DNA of 64,000 nucleotides from Chamaea fasciata. Its lineage: Eukaryota; Chordata; Aves; Passeriformes; Sylviidae. Position numbers and translations under genes: made by a program. This document shows, one piece after another, positions 12,081-25,300 of this stretch (position 1 is the first letter of the stretch; every line of letters starts with the position of its first letter). The DNA is taken from assembly GCA_029207755.1 (NCBI GenBank), contig JARCOQ010000002.1, positions 57,315,172 through 57,379,171 of the forward strand, written 5' to 3'. The notes below the pieces were generated by a model that searched no databases, was not told the origin of the DNA, and saw only the letters and a list, made by a program, of their open reading frames with translations.

Positions 12081-12708
12081 ATTCTTAAGGTACGGAAATG
12101 CTGCCTCGCTGATGTGGCAGATGATCTTTTTTACTTTGTATCTGTTCTGTTAATGACACTGTAATTCTTTAATATTTCCACCTATCTACCCTTCCCTTCT
12201 AATTAAACATTAGTGGCATGGTTTTATATTCCCTAAAGCAGCATAAATTAGCACCAGCTACAGGCACAATAGCGTCTAATTGCACTAATTGCAACCTGAT
12301 AACCAACTTGGAGGTATATACTGGAGTTTTAAGATTGGATAGCTCCTGTGAATGTTTTTCTGCTATGAAGAACATTTTAAGTCAAAAGTTTAGTATATAT
12401 TAAATTATTCCATATAGGTAGGTGAAATAAATACTGGAACACTATTTTAACATACATCTACTGTTCAAATTTTACCTGAATCCATGTGTTGGTGGACACA
12501 CTGTAGGGGCTCATTATGAAGAGTCATGTATGGAAACACTCTACACATGCTACAGAAGCTAAATACACTTCAAACCATCCAGGCAGGGCCTGATCCACAG
12601 TATATTTATTGCAGGAATAGTCAACCTTTGGGGAGCTAGGTCACACCTGTGATGATCACCTTAACTACACAATGTGTCAGTTTCGCATCTATCAGTACAG
12701 CCTACATT
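12081..12708. other. Unique AT-rich sequence, no gene seen
   Basis: Ordinary AT-rich sequence. A 61-codon open frame at 12218-12403 (+) has no recognised feature and is not supported as a gene. Confidence 0.6.
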
Positions 12709-13005
12709 TCATAGAACCATGTGGTTTGGGTTAGAAGAGACCTTCACAGTTAATCCAGTCCCCACCACACTGCAACGGGCAGGGACATCTTCAAATTGGT
12801 CAGATTGCTCAGAGTCCCATTCGACCTGATCTTGAATGTTTCCATGGATGGCATATGTAGAACTGCTCTGGACAACCTTACCCAGTGTTTCCCCACAGTA
12901 AAAATTTCTTCTACGTATCTAGTCTGAATCTACTAACTTTTAGTTTAAAACCACAACCCCTTGTCCTATTGCTACAGGACTCACTTTGCAGAGAATGAGT
13001 TAGAG
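12709..13005 (-). mobile_element. CR1 LINE fragment, 3' region
   Basis: It starts 'tcatagaaccatgtggtttg', the decayed CR1 terminus, followed by 'ggttagaagagacc', 'aatccagtcccc', 'gggcagggacatcttc', 'gatcttgaatgtttcca' and 'ccttgtcctattgctacagg'. All are in CR1 3' order on the minus strand. It is diverged, 5'-truncated and has no coding capacity. Its sequence differs from the 11390 copy, so it probably belongs to a different CR1 subfamily. Confidence 0.88.
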
Positions 13006-15086
13006 AGGGCACTGGGACTTGAAATAAATTAACTTAATTAACTCAAATGGTAATGAACTGTAACCATTTATTATATTGGTAGCTCCTTGGATTTATTTAA
13101 ATGTTGTATTTTCACAAAGTTTCATCAGGTCTTCCTACTTCCCAGTAAAACAACCACAGATATTAAGACTCTTATTCTCCTTTCCTCAGATGAGAAAAGT
13201 GGATTTTTTTTTATTGTTGGCTAATGTGGAGTGCTTCTGTTCTTGGCAGCCTTTGAGGTGCGCATTTACAATCAGAGGACACTTTCAAAAGACTTCAGCC
13301 AAAAAGTTCTGGATGTTAAGCCAAATCTAGGACTCACTTGCACTATTATCTCTCTTGTGCCTCATCTGTCAGATGACACTTTTAGTGCTACTTGAGCATG
13401 ATGGTATCTTTGTCTCACAGAATTACTGACACTATAGATCACTGAGAGATGCTGTATACTTGCCCTGTATTTTGCCCTGTTTTATGCTTTTTCCTAGGCT
13501 TTCAGGACTGCCCATTACTGAGGATGGGATATTTGTTTAGAAGGAATTTTTATTTAGTTGAGAATATTATATCTCAGCTGTGCTGCTCATAGTAAACTTA
13601 CATGCGGTAGATGACTTTTATGTTCGCTTTTTACATATTTGTTTGGTCTTAGACCATAAATTTCTTGTGACATTATTCCTTCTGGATTATCTGGAAAATG
13701 CTTTATGCAGCAAATTACAGATATAACAATAGGTGCATAATTCTGTCACTGACAGTGCTCAATTAAATAGTTTTGAGCTCTAGCAGACTAACAAGTAAGG
13801 CCAGTTCCTTGCTTTTGAACAAGGTAACCTCCGATGTCTTACATGAGAATGTGCCCTGTATTCGCACATTGCAGGTGTGTTGCTATAAACCACAAAATGT
13901 ATTTCTGCACAACGAAAATAATCAACACCCTGGTATGTGCAGTCTTGAGCAGTATCCTTCAGATGAACCTCTAAACTATTGAGAAGGAAAACATCTTTTC
14001 TGCTAACATAAAAGAAAAAGAAGTACTAATTTCAAAGCCTTGCATCAGTTTTCTATGTGTGCTTATGTATCGGTTGTTAATATCCATAAAAGAAATGTTA
14101 CTGTTCACAATTTTCATTCCTTTTTGCTGTTCAAGTTTTCTTTTTTCAGTTCCACATGTCACTTTAAAATGGATATTATTACATTATAGCTGCTGACAAT
14201 TTTTTGGTTTTTAAAAGTTTTTGAGTGATATGCTCATAGTCCCATTCTTGTCAGCAACAGCAGCAAGAATTACCAGTTTCTTATGATTTTTTCATATATT
14301 ACACATTAAAATTCACCCCATTTGGAATTTTTAGGATAAAATTATTGGCCTGTCTGTGTGGTATAAGAGCTAGCTGTGGATGCCACTTATGATAAAATCT
14401 TTTTGAACAAAACCCTTAAATTTCAATGTATTTATTATACGTGTTAATCGTTTATTCTTTTCCAGTTGAAATGCATAGACATCTAGGCACACCTTTAATA
14501 GATGCCCCTGACTTTTCCTTAAAAAATTCTTTCTTTCTCTCTCTCATCTGGTGGGTCTTAATGATTTGAACTCAAAAAGATTGAAATAATAAAATATTTG
14601 AAAGAAATAGCTGAACAACCATACAGGTTTTGTTACTCTTATTCACCACCTCCTAAATTTGTAGTGCAATTTGGCTTTTTTTCCTCTCTGTCCTTTTCAA
14701 ATACGCAGAACTTCCTTGCTTTTTCAACAGAGAGTCACCTTAGCCTTTTAAGTTCAAAATAAAGGACACTATTAAAGAACTAACAGAAACCTCAGCACAA
14801 GGGAGAGTTATAGCAAAATATCAATTTAGTGGCACCCTACAGAAAATGCAACGAAAAAGAAGGATGAAACTAACTTTGTGGGTAGTATTTAAGATGTTAT
14901 TTAAGAAGTAACTTGTAATGAAAAACAATTCTCTTGGTTTTTGTTGTTTTAGTTATTTTTTTTCAACACTATCCATGACTGATTCAAATAGTCGAATCAT
15001 TTTTTTATCTTTTTAAGTGCTGGGGTTTTTTTCTGATGGCACTTCCATTGGAAATGTGAAATGCATGAAAAGGGATTCTTTATATA
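13006..15086. other. Unique AT-rich sequence, no gene seen
   Basis: No gene or transposon is recognised. Open frames at 13076-13330 (+), 13773-13982 (+) and 13971-14162 (-) are short and without known domains. A short CT-rich run lies near 14531-14547. Confidence 0.6.
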
Positions 15087-15165
15087 GAATTCTGGAATCA
15101 TAGAATTTCTAGCATTGGAAAAGACCTCTAAGATCATTGAGTCCAACCATTAACCAAAGGCAGCT
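15087..15165 (-). mobile_element. Short CR1 LINE 3'-end fragment
   Basis: 'ggaatcatagaatttctagc' followed by 'ttggaaaagacctctaag', 'atcattgagtccaacca' and 'ttaacc' is a clear CR1 3' terminus on the minus strand. Similarity is lost soon after 15150, so this is a very short insertion or a remnant eroded on its 5' side. Confidence 0.82.
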
Positions 15166-17879
15166 CTTTGATATGATTTATTGCAGAAACTAACCATTGT
15201 TTCCTGAATATCTCGGTCTTTAAACGAGTTTTTTTAGGAAGTTTATTTCCTCAAGTATCTCATTTACAAGTAGCATAAAAAGCAAAGAAACATGCTTGTT
15301 GTCAATTCATCACCCCAATTAATGAGTATTTGTAGTACATCTTGTGATTTGAGAAGCATCTGAACATCAAGGTTTGCAAAAGTCTGCATTTAGTAAAAAA
15401 AAATTAATTCAGAAATCTTCACTGCATTGCATAATTTCTGATGAACTTACACCTTATTTGTATGGTGTTTATTCAGCAAATGCACTACTTGACATCTAGA
15501 TTTTTGTTCATCTTTAGCAAGTGAGATTCAGCAGCAAAAACCTGAAATAGTAATTGTGGGGAGGAGTTTTCTGAAGTTTTTGGTGTTTATCATACTTTGT
15601 TTCCACTGAAAGCACTGGAATGTACATAATAATGAATTTGCTGGATCTGGTATTTTAAACTCTAGAAAATCCCATGGTGATGAAGTTTCTGATCACTTGA
15701 AATTTTGTTGCATGTTATGGAAGCTTCCATTACAGTTTCAATTGACATGGAAGTGAGCAAAAATAATATTTCAAGACTTAAAAGGAGTTCCAGAAGTCTC
15801 AAAATAAAAAGTATTTCTCTGTTAGTCCTATTTGTCTTTAAATACTTGTATTAAATTCTGCATTATTCACATTTTATATAATTTTTCCATCATGCCTTTA
15901 TACTTTTGCTCTTCGGAAAGTCTCATTTCTGGCCAAGAATTTTGAATTAAATTTCACTTTAATTGTCATGAACAGTAGCTAGAATTTGATATTACAAACT
16001 GACATGATTGCATATCATCACATATTAATTTGAATCTACTTGGAGAAAAGCAAGACTTTTCCTCCTTTGTGTTCACACCATTCATTTAGTGTCTTTATGG
16101 AAATTAAGGTCTTTCCAGGATCATTCTAGTGGGGTGCTCTTTTTTCACAGACAATGATGCTCACAAGGCATGTTACTTTTGTATTTCTGCCAGAGTCTAT
16201 GAGACAGCTCCTTGCTGTAAAGTTGTGTAGAAAAAGGAGGGTGGAATTTGGCCTACAGACTTTACTGATTACCAAGCACCCTAGCTTAGAAAGCAGATAA
16301 CTTAATTATGTAAATCAACAAGAGATTGACCCTGCAGTGAATTTTTAATAATACACTAATTGGCTGATTGATAAATCAAATTAGACTTTAGTGGAAAATT
16401 TTCATTTCAGCATGCAGAGAGCTATATCCCTAAATCTTTTTGCTAATAGAAGAATTGCACGTAATTCTTGAAGCAGTAGAACAATTTAGGTTGGATTTTT
16501 TTCCATTTATGAAAAGAGGTAATATTTAGCTTAAGTCTCCCTTGATTCTTAAATATTAATCTTAAGAGTGACCCTCAGCTACCTATAAGTGTTGTCTATG
16601 GTAGTCTCCTACAGCTTATAAATTGGTTGTGAGATGAAATATTTCAAACATTTTGCACAAGATAGTTGTGCAGTGGAAGAAAAAGCTATCTTCCCAGAGA
16701 AATTCTGTGAAACCAAGGGAGAAAATTCTACCTGAGAATAAATAACTATTCCAAAATCCAATAAAAATTCTTCTGAAAGTTTCAAAAATTACATTTTACA
16801 TTCTCTTTTTACAATTTTGTCTTTAGTAACAGGCATGTAAAATAATTCTCTACTGCTATGTCACAATAATGAAATATGCTATTTGTATAATCATTTTTTT
16901 GTAGCTACTACTGATAGAGGCATCATCTGGAGATCAAAGTGTCTTTTGTTCTCATCTGAAAAAAGCTTCAAACTGCTGCTTGAAACTTTTCGAAAATATC
17001 TTTTTGAAGATATGGGCTTTCATATATAGTCTCAAAAGTATCTGGTTCTTTATCTAAGACCCTGAAATTTTTAATGTCATAGATGTTCTGATTTTCAGCC
17101 TGCTGGTTGCTAATATCAGCAACTGGCAATTTATGATTGAACTAATAATATTACCAAACATAATGTTTTCAGAATCATGAATTGGATGCAAAAAGTTTTT
17201 AAGATGTATTTATTTATCACAAAGTGTTTAAAGAATAATTTTGGAGATCAATTGTTCTATATACCTTCAGGATTTATTTGAGTTTTTAATGCCTTCTTCT
17301 CAAATACAAAAAATTAGACATTTTCTTATTATTTTAAAGCTGATTTTTTCTGTGTCTTTAGGAGATGGAGTTTTAAAAAGCTAAAAAGATTAAATATCAT
17401 TAGAATCATGCTAAAATTATTAATGATAGCCACACTGAAGCTGGGAAAAATAAGACAATCCAAGTAAGATTTTAGTCATCTGCTATGTCTGTTTGGTATT
17501 ATTTGACCAGCTAGACCTCAATTACTGTTAATGTCAATGATACTACCTATTAAAATACAACTCCAAGAAGAGATAATGATTAGAGTTTGATTTCAAGACA
17601 CTTTTAAACTTCATTATGCAGCAGGATACACACCTCCTTGATTCACTCTATGGTGGTTTATAATTAAGTTTAGCAGAGACTCATCACACTCTATTTTAAT
17701 TTGGACAACAAATGTAATATTTAATTTCATAAACTTCTCTGGTTCTGTTTTGGTTTGATATGTTTTCACAAAAAATATGGAAGCTCTACTATGATAAGTG
17801 TTAATTTACCTGTACACTCAATTCTCAAAATAAAAGTGCTATTTTTTTTGCAGCAAAAATATAATTTGTAGATGATGTA
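15166..17879. other. Unique AT-rich sequence with a possible regulatory patch
   Basis: No gene or transposon is recognised. The interval 16300-16430 holds clustered homeodomain-like AT motifs: 'cttaattatg', 'cactaattgg', 'caaattag'. It also holds two overlapping PBX/HOX-type TGATNNAT sites at 16365-16376 (TGATTGAT and TGATAAAT). That texture is common in conserved noncoding elements but is also frequent by chance in AT-rich DNA, so no regulatory call is made with confidence. Confidence 0.5.
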
Positions 17880-18025
17880 AATGCTCCATCCCTGGAAGTG
17901 TTCCAGGCCAGGGTGGATAAGACTATGAGCAACGTGGTCTAGTAGGTGACATCCCTGCTCATGGTGAGAGGGTTGGAATTAGAGAAACTTTGAGGTTCCT
18001 TTCAATGAAACTTTTTCTATCATTT
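17880..18025 (+). mobile_element. CR1 LINE 3'-end fragment, plus orientation
   Basis: 'atgctccatccctggaagtg' and 'ttccaggccagggtggata' are followed by 'gactatgagcaac', 'tggtctagtaggtgacatcc', 'ctgctcatggtgagagggtt', 'ggaattagag' and a decayed 'aggttcctttcaatgaaactttttctatcat'. This is the last part of CR1 in sense orientation, ending in its degenerated terminal repeat. It is heavily 5'-truncated and non-coding. Confidence 0.9.
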
Positions 18026-21000
18026 CCTTATAGAAAGATTTAAATTACATCTTCTTTCTTTACACGGGATTAAAAAACTACTCAACTATTATTCAGAAGT
18101 ATAAGACTTAAACAATTAATTAGCAAATTGTCTCCCTATCACAGATTTTGATTCAATCAACTGATTATGAAATGGTGGCTGCAATATTTAGGTGTATTTA
18201 AGTGTAAACATTAATATGTATTCCAAAATTTAATCCACTTGATAATTTCTCTGTTTTCACTGAGCAATCACACTCTTAGTCAGAGCCCCCACAAAATAAT
18301 CAACACTTCTTGTAGTTTCTGCCATCTTTAAAACAAGAAATGGAACAAGATTCTTTTTCCAGGAGGAACAGCACCGAGGACTTGGCATCTGTTTCACCTC
18401 TCTTGCACTAGTTGTATGATCTGGAGCTTTGAGCAATCTTCTAGCAGTGTAGGAGTGGTGACTTGCAAATTGAACAGTTATTTTGACTTGTGTAGTCCTT
18501 TGACAAACATTCAGATGGCAGTTATGGATCCGCTGGCAACAGTGTTTTAGGAATTTTTTAAGTGCACAGAATAATAGTCCTGAACGATGCTTGTCTCAGT
18601 TGGTTTCTCATGAAATAATCTGTCTCACTTCCAGCCCTGAGTGGTAGCTGAGAGCATTTCTGGAAGGCTCTCTGAAGCAATTGTGGATGGGCTTTAGTAC
18701 TGCTCAGCTTTATCCTGTGTCTTTTGTAATTCACAGTTTTGCTGCTTTTGGCATTCTTAGGTGATGCTTCCCAGTAGACCTCTATTTCCTGTCCACAGAG
18801 TGCCTCTGCCTTTAGTTACATCTAATCAACTACCTTCAATCCTCATTGAATTTCCTCTTCTTTTCCCTTAAAGTTTGGAATATTTACTTTAGAAATCCTA
18901 ATTGGTTTGAGACATGAGTTCTTCAAGGACTTTTTGCTTGTTTTGCGTTTTTGTTGTTATTTTCATTCACGACTTTTGAAAAACTCTTTTATTGCATTAG
19001 AACTGAAATATCCTGTGGTTCCACTTCATATTGGAATAGGAATGACAGCATGAAATGTTCTACATCACTATTCATTTTGTTGACATTTTTCACATCTTTC
19101 CTTCTGTTAAACTCTTCTGTAAGTGTAGAACTTCTTGAATATGTTGAGAGCATCTTTGTGAAAGCATGAGCTAGTCACTGAGGCAAACTTCTTAGATGTA
19201 CAAAGGCCTGCCCTTCAGGATTATACAAAATTCAAAAACTTTTCACAAGACATCCTCATGAGACAGGTTTAGTCCTGGGTTCGTATGTACCGGTTCTTAA
19301 GAACCCTGCAAGTACACCTAAATTGGTAGTATTCTTCATCAAACTTAATTTAACCTAATCTGACTTTGAAGACAGTTTTCTCTTACTATAAAAGAAAACT
19401 AGACTTTTTGTTATATTAGGTGCATTACAAAGACTGGCCTCTAAAAAGGAAAGAAAGAGGCTTTTAAAGAGAAAACAGCAGAAATCTCCCCAGAAATGAC
19501 AAATTGACAACTCAATAATAAAGAAATCTTGATGGCCTACTTTTTGCATTTCAAGGTGTTGTTTTACACTAATTTCAGTCTGAGAGGGCTTGACCTGATG
19601 TCATACATACTCTTGTATTTGCATCTGTATCTCTTCCTAGCTTGTAGGAGTCAGACCAGGAGATCTGTTAGGTTGAGACAAGTTTGAAGTTTCCTTGTAT
19701 GCAGTTGGTTGTTTTTGGGGACACTTTGCTAGCTCCGCCAGCTTTTTTTGTCTTTTTGGTTTCTTTTTATTGAGGAACACTTATGTTCTAGTAAGTTTAT
19801 TTTACTCCAGAAATAAGGAGACCAAGGCTGGCAGGAAATATCTATCCCCTCATGAGTCAGAGGAGTAACCATAAAGATATGCAAATCTATTCACATATGT
19901 ATGCATGCATGTATGTATTGACACACACACTCACATATATATATAAATATAAAGGTGTGCATGCACACAGACACAGACACAGACACGAACACACAGTTAT
20001 GTAAACATACCAACATATATGTATCTAAACACGGGGCACATATATATCCTTAACCTTAAAGGTTAAAATTCTGTGAAGAAAAGCATGGACCACAGCTGTT
20101 AGAAGCAATTCTGAAGATGACTGAGGTTACATTCCTTTTATATTATATTTAGTTTCATACATTTGAGCCTGGCAGAGTTCTGAAAAATTCTGCAATTTTT
20201 ACATTTTGAAAGTATACTATTCCTGTTACACAATAACAAAAATCACGATTTCAGATTGTATTCTTCTAATCCATATCAACAACCATGATGAGTCATAAGA
20301 AACAAGAATGAATGGACTCTTCAGTGTTTACTCTGCAGCTTGCAGACAGAACACGCATCCTAAAAAAAAGAACTTCAAAATAACCCAAAGCTTCAAAATT
20401 AGAAAAAGAGACACCTAAGAATAGGCATAGGAGAATAAATGGACAATATTCGAAAAATGCTCTTGTACTTGCTTATGTTAGAAAGTTCCTATTTTTCAGA
20501 CAGTGTTGACTCACCAAACAATTCATCTGAAAAAACCTAATTTTATGTTCTAACCAATATACAACCAAATTATTTCTGGACAGATATATTTCAGGCAGCA
20601 ATAATTAACCTTCACCATTGCCTTCAACAGCGTCATCAGGAAGAATGACTAACATTCATGTTAGTTAGAGCAGTTGAAGATACATTGAATGATTCTGAAT
20701 TAATTAGTGCTGCTTTGAAGTACAGCTGTTGGATGTGCACAGGCAAGACAAGCACTAACAGCCCGTGTATTGTTACTGTTCACAAGTATTCATTTTTCAG
20801 CTTTGCCATATGCATATATTTTGTTCTCAAAACTCCCTTTCACAGATCTTAATGATATTGTGCCTCATGTAGACTGAAGTGAAAGAGGAAAGAAAAAGAC
20901 AAAATCAATCAGATAAACTTCTTTGCTATTCTTCTTTAATACCTACTTTAAATCTCCTTTTTGCTGTGATGGTAACAAAAAAAACCAGCTGCAGCACTGA

Positions 21001-21606
21001 AATTCCAGGCTGCCTATCATACTGCTCATATTCCTTCCATGTCTTTCTCTGTCTCTATACCTGATAAAGATTATCTGATTGAAAACCATATAAAGTTAAT
21101 GCAGCCATTCAGTTCTGCGCTTAAACTCTGTCTGTTTTTAGGGTCTCAATCTACAAATAAATATATATGATATAATATCCACTTGGATTTTGTGACATGC
21201 TGAAGAAAAGAATGTGATTTCTTTAACACCATCATATAAAGCAAAGACAGCTAATTGAATGCATGCAAACAAGCCTTTCTATGGATTACTCCTTAAGGAA
21301 GTCATTGAATTTGGTCAAAATTCTTGTTAAATAGCTATTTTTTGTCTGAACCAGTAGAAGTATTATACATGCTTTCAAATTTATATTGAACATTTTATTC
21401 AATATACGAGGAATCAGCGTGGAAAATAATGTCTCAGTGCAGAAATTTTGGTCCTATGTTTTTCATATCACTCAGTAGCAGTTTAGTTGCCTCTAGTGTA
21501 CTGTGGAAAACGTATCAGACACCATGTTTTTGAACACAAGTTTTTGAACCATTTCTTTGTGGAGCCCGATACCTCAGGATTTTGCAGTTTCTGCCAAGGA
21601 ACAGAG
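18026..21606. other. Unique AT-rich sequence, no gene seen
   Basis: There is no supported gene here. Short open frames at 18951-19169 (+), 19355-19549 (-) and 20658-20852 (+) have no domain that I recognise. A small palindrome, GGTTCTTAAGAACC, lies at 19292-19305, and alternating purine-pyrimidine DNA at 19890-20045 is listed separately. Confidence 0.55.
19890..20045. repeat. Compound low-complexity tract: ATGC/ATGT, (AC)n, (AT)n, (ACAGAC)n
   Basis: It contains 'atgtatgcatgcatgtatgt', then 'acacacacac', 'catatatatata', a CA/GA-alternating 'cacagacacagacacagaca' and later 'catatatgtat'. The units are short and interrupted, which fits an old microsatellite. Much of it alternates purine and pyrimidine, a pattern known to favour Z-DNA, though that is only a sequence tendency. 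Confidence 0.8.
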
Positions 21607-22392
21607 ATCATAGAATCATAAAATCATAGAATATGCTCAGTTGGAAGGGTCCATCAGGATTATCAAGGCAAATTCTTGGCCCTTACACAGGACACACCAA
21701 GAATCACACAATGTGCCCGCAAGCATTGTTCAAACACTTCTTGAATTCAGAGTGCTGGCACTGGTCACAAGAGCAAAGAGATGAGTACTTGTCCTTTTTC
21801 TTCCCCTCATGAGGAAGAGCTCTTCCCTCAGTCTCCTCTTCTCCAGGCTGCATAGACCAAGTGACCTCAGCTGCTCCTCATAGGGCTTCCCCTCAAGGCC
21901 CTCCACCATTGTCCTTGCCCTCCTTTGGACACTCCCTAACAGTTTAATGCCTTGTTTATATTGTGGCACCCAAACCAGCCCCCAGGACTGGAGGCGAGGC
22001 TCCCTCAGCTCAGAGCAGAGCGGGACAATCCCCTCCCTTACCTGGCTGGCCATGCTGTGCCTGATGTACCCCAGGACAGGGTTCTCCCTCCTGGCTGCCA
22101 GGGCACTGCTGACTCCTGTTCAACTTGCCATTGACCAGGACCCCCAGGTCCCTTTCCATGGCACTGCTCCCAGCATCTCATTCCTCAGTCTGTCTGTCCA
22201 TCCAGGGTTGCCCCACCTCAGGTGCAGAATCCAGGACTTGCCCTTGTTAAACTTCACTTGTTTGGTGATTCCCCAGCCCTCTAATTTGTGCACATTTCTC
22301 TGCAGGGCCTCTTTGCCCTTGAGAGTGTCTACAACTCCTCCCAGTTTGCAATCATTGGCAAGCTTATTTAGTATTCCTTTGGCCTTCACTGC
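21607..22392 (-). mobile_element. CR1 LINE, longest copy, 3' UTR plus decayed C-terminal reverse transcriptase
   Basis: The 3' end on the left has several terminal-repeat units ('atcatagaatcataaaatcatagaat'-like, 21608-21633) and 'gttggaagggtccatc'. Reading minus from about 22389, the protein resembles the part of CR1 ORF2 around the reverse transcriptase active site. The usual F/Y-A-D-D box appears as Leu-Ala-Asn-Asp (22351-22362), so the first catalytic aspartate is lost. It is followed by a K-L-G-G-V-V-D-T-like segment. The frame is broken near 22135 (a stop at 22120-22122 follows the shift). The C-terminal 'PQYK...VQRRA...SLEKRRLR' region is readable in the open frame at 21730-22053. It is 5'-truncated, frameshifted and inactive. 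Confidence 0.95.
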
Positions 22393-25300
22393 TATATCCC
22401 ATAGGCCTTAATTCAACTTTTAACTCAGTTTTTGAAGATTTTCACTTAATAATACTTCTTTTGTGTACTGCCTCTTTCCTCTGTAGAATGGTCCATTGCA
22501 CACATATAGGGCCTGCTTCTTTGTCTTCTACTCAAGTGTCTACTTGTTACTACAAACATAATTGGGAATATTATTTGCACAAACAAATCCACTAAAAGAA
22601 CCAGATTAAGAGACTGGGGGGAAAACAAAAATCCCACAAAGAAATAGGAATTTTATTGTACTGAATACAGGACTGCACTTAACATGCTAGTGATAAAATA
22701 TATGATCTCTTTGTCCCTAATCTCCCTGACAACACAAATATATATAATCTCCATAAAAGCAAGGTTTATTTCTGTAGTAATTTTTGTGTATAAAGTCACT
22801 ACTAGTAACTGATCCATGTGTGGAGAAATTATTAGATACCCAGTAAATTCAAAGAGGTATTATGTATTTTGAAGTTCTTGTAAGATTACATTAGAGAAAC
22901 CTTTGGCTATTTTTCCAGCTTGCCCATTTAAAAATCAATAACCTTTTTGATTATAAAGAAAATGTCTTCTTTTTTATATTTTTCTTATGTAGTAATTCAG
23001 AAAGTTGAATATCAACCTTCTTTTAAAAAATATTTATATCAAGGACATTTAGATCTATACTGAGGTATAGATCCTCAACCTGAATTACTGTACTGGCACC
23101 AAGATTTGTTTTAGAAGAAATGACTTTCTTTCAGACATTTAAAATGTTTGACTTTATAGAAAGACTTCACAGAATTTTCTATGTTTCCTGAGAAACTTTC
23201 TGTCTGCTGCTTGTGTGCATGTTTGGCATGAGAATTATTCTTCCACCCAATGCACACGTTTGCTATGTGACAGGAGTGGCAAATGTAGAGCACAAAGCTG
23301 GACATGCACAGGCTGTGGACTGTAGGCTCGATCTTAGCCAGGCAACACTGAATGTCTCATGGATACCAATGACCAAGGCAGCAGCAGGGAAATTATATAT
23401 AAACCCTCCAGGTTATAGACAGTGAATCTAAAGTAGCACATGGCAGCAGCCAGATACAAATCCTTCTGTTCAGGACTTGGAGCCCTGAGTATGGCATCTG
23501 GGCCCAGCAATTGCCAGCTCTCCTCTCAGACAGCATCAAAGGTTGATTCATCTGCAAAAATAGGCAGAGGAAAATGAAGGTCAAGGGGTCTGTGTACAGC
23601 CTGCTCCTGTCAGCTACATGAGGAGAGAGGGCCGAAGATATTTTAGTAGTGTTTTAGCCACAATCATATTGATGAGTCCAAGGATTTAAAAATGCATTAC
23701 TGTCAGATAAAACCTGTTTTGTATGTATTGGTTTTATTAAGAGAGTATTAGATACTACATTCTCCAAACACCTCATTTTTGAAATACTTTGTGATCAATC
23801 ATTTCACTTAGAATAGACATCAAGCAAGTCAGGAGAGATGAATGTCAAAAGATCAATAAAGGACTGAAGATAAAGCAGTTTTAAACAGAACAAGGAAACA
23901 CATATATTTTCTCACCCCAGCTCCACTATCCTTTTCTAATCCATAGAAATCATGCTGACATTAAAGATTTTTAAAAATCCAGAAAAAAACCCCAAACCCT
24001 CACAAATCTATCCGCTCTTTCTGCCCAAACCACACAAGAAAATAACTAAAGGATGGATTCTAGAAGCATATCACTTGAATTATGTCATGTCACATGGGAA
24101 CATAGTGCCTTCTCTCTACCCCAGTGTTATTTCATACAACAGAGAGCTTTACATCCAGTCTCTTTATATGGGACTGCATGAACTGGGGTGACTGAGTTTC
24201 ATCTTTTTACAATGTTGGCAACTGGAGGCATTTTCTAGAACAGAACTGCCATGGAAGATAATAGAAAAATCTTGTATTCTCAACTACAACTTAGAGTAGT
24301 GCTGTGTATTTATGTGCTAATAAAACAAAAATACACAAGGCAATAAAAATCTTTCCGTGGTACGCTGGAACAGGGGATCCCAAGCATACTTCAGACAAAT
24401 GCAAACACAATCGCTTGTAATGAGTAATTTAGTCAATGATCAAAGAATGGATTAGGATTCAAAGTATTTGGGTTAAATTACTCTATTCAGCCTGGAGAAA
24501 TGCTGTTATTTGTTTTCCCTGCCTCTTTCTAAAAACAGAGTAAGAATTTCTTCCTTCTTGTCATTACATGATAAAAATTACTTTTAGGTAAATTGTTTCC
24601 TTAATATGGACTGGTCTATTGTCCAGGAAATAAAGCCTTGACTTTATTTGTTCCTCTAACTGTCACTGATATTTAGATAACTCAGAAATTTATCTGAATC
24701 AGTACTTTGGATTTCAGTAGAATAAAGTGGGAATGCTCTTTTTCAGAGTTGAGGTTTAGGTTAGTCTTCTCATCAGTGCAGAGATGGACTGCTCTGTAAG
24801 AAATTTAGCTATTTTATACAGATGTTCCAGAACAGATTAAAACATTTTTTCAGGGCACTTTTTCACTGAATACATAAGCCAAGAACTATTGCCCTAATCT
24901 ATAGGACTTCTTTCCAGAGACACAAGAAGATTTGAGGCACATTTTATTCATATAATATTACAAGGTATGAGGATGCTTCACGAAGTATTGCAATACTTAA
25001 AATTTCCAGCTAGAAATGCTAAAGTGGAACAGGGCCTCTGCTCAAAAGCATATATGAACTCAAGAGTTTTGTGCTGAGCTTTGAAGCTCTTATCCTCAGT
25101 AGTGCTCATTCAATCAATATGAAAAATTGGAGCTTTTTCCAGAAGGAAATCATTATTAAAACAGGGCTGCTAACGATAGCTATGCATCAATCTCTCTATA
25201 TAATATGTAATCACCTAAGAGTTTGACCTAAACATTTTGGTTGGCCCATTGTTGTTAAACTATCCAACCCAGCATTATTTACGACATAAAGCTGGTCAAC

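Noticed and set aside
19292..19305. 14-bp palindrome GGTTCTTAAGAACC, with GGTTC resembling a tRNA B-box start
   Set aside because: There is no A box, cloverleaf or SINE body around it, and the palindrome length is within chance.
21947..22411. 154-codon plus-strand open frame, one of the longest in the window
   Set aside because: It is antisense to the CR1 reverse transcriptase/3' UTR, and the recognisable protein is on the other strand.
23052..23073. Hairpin GATCTATAC-TGAG-GTATAGATC
   Set aside because: Nine-base arms with a short loop are expected once or twice by chance in a window this size.
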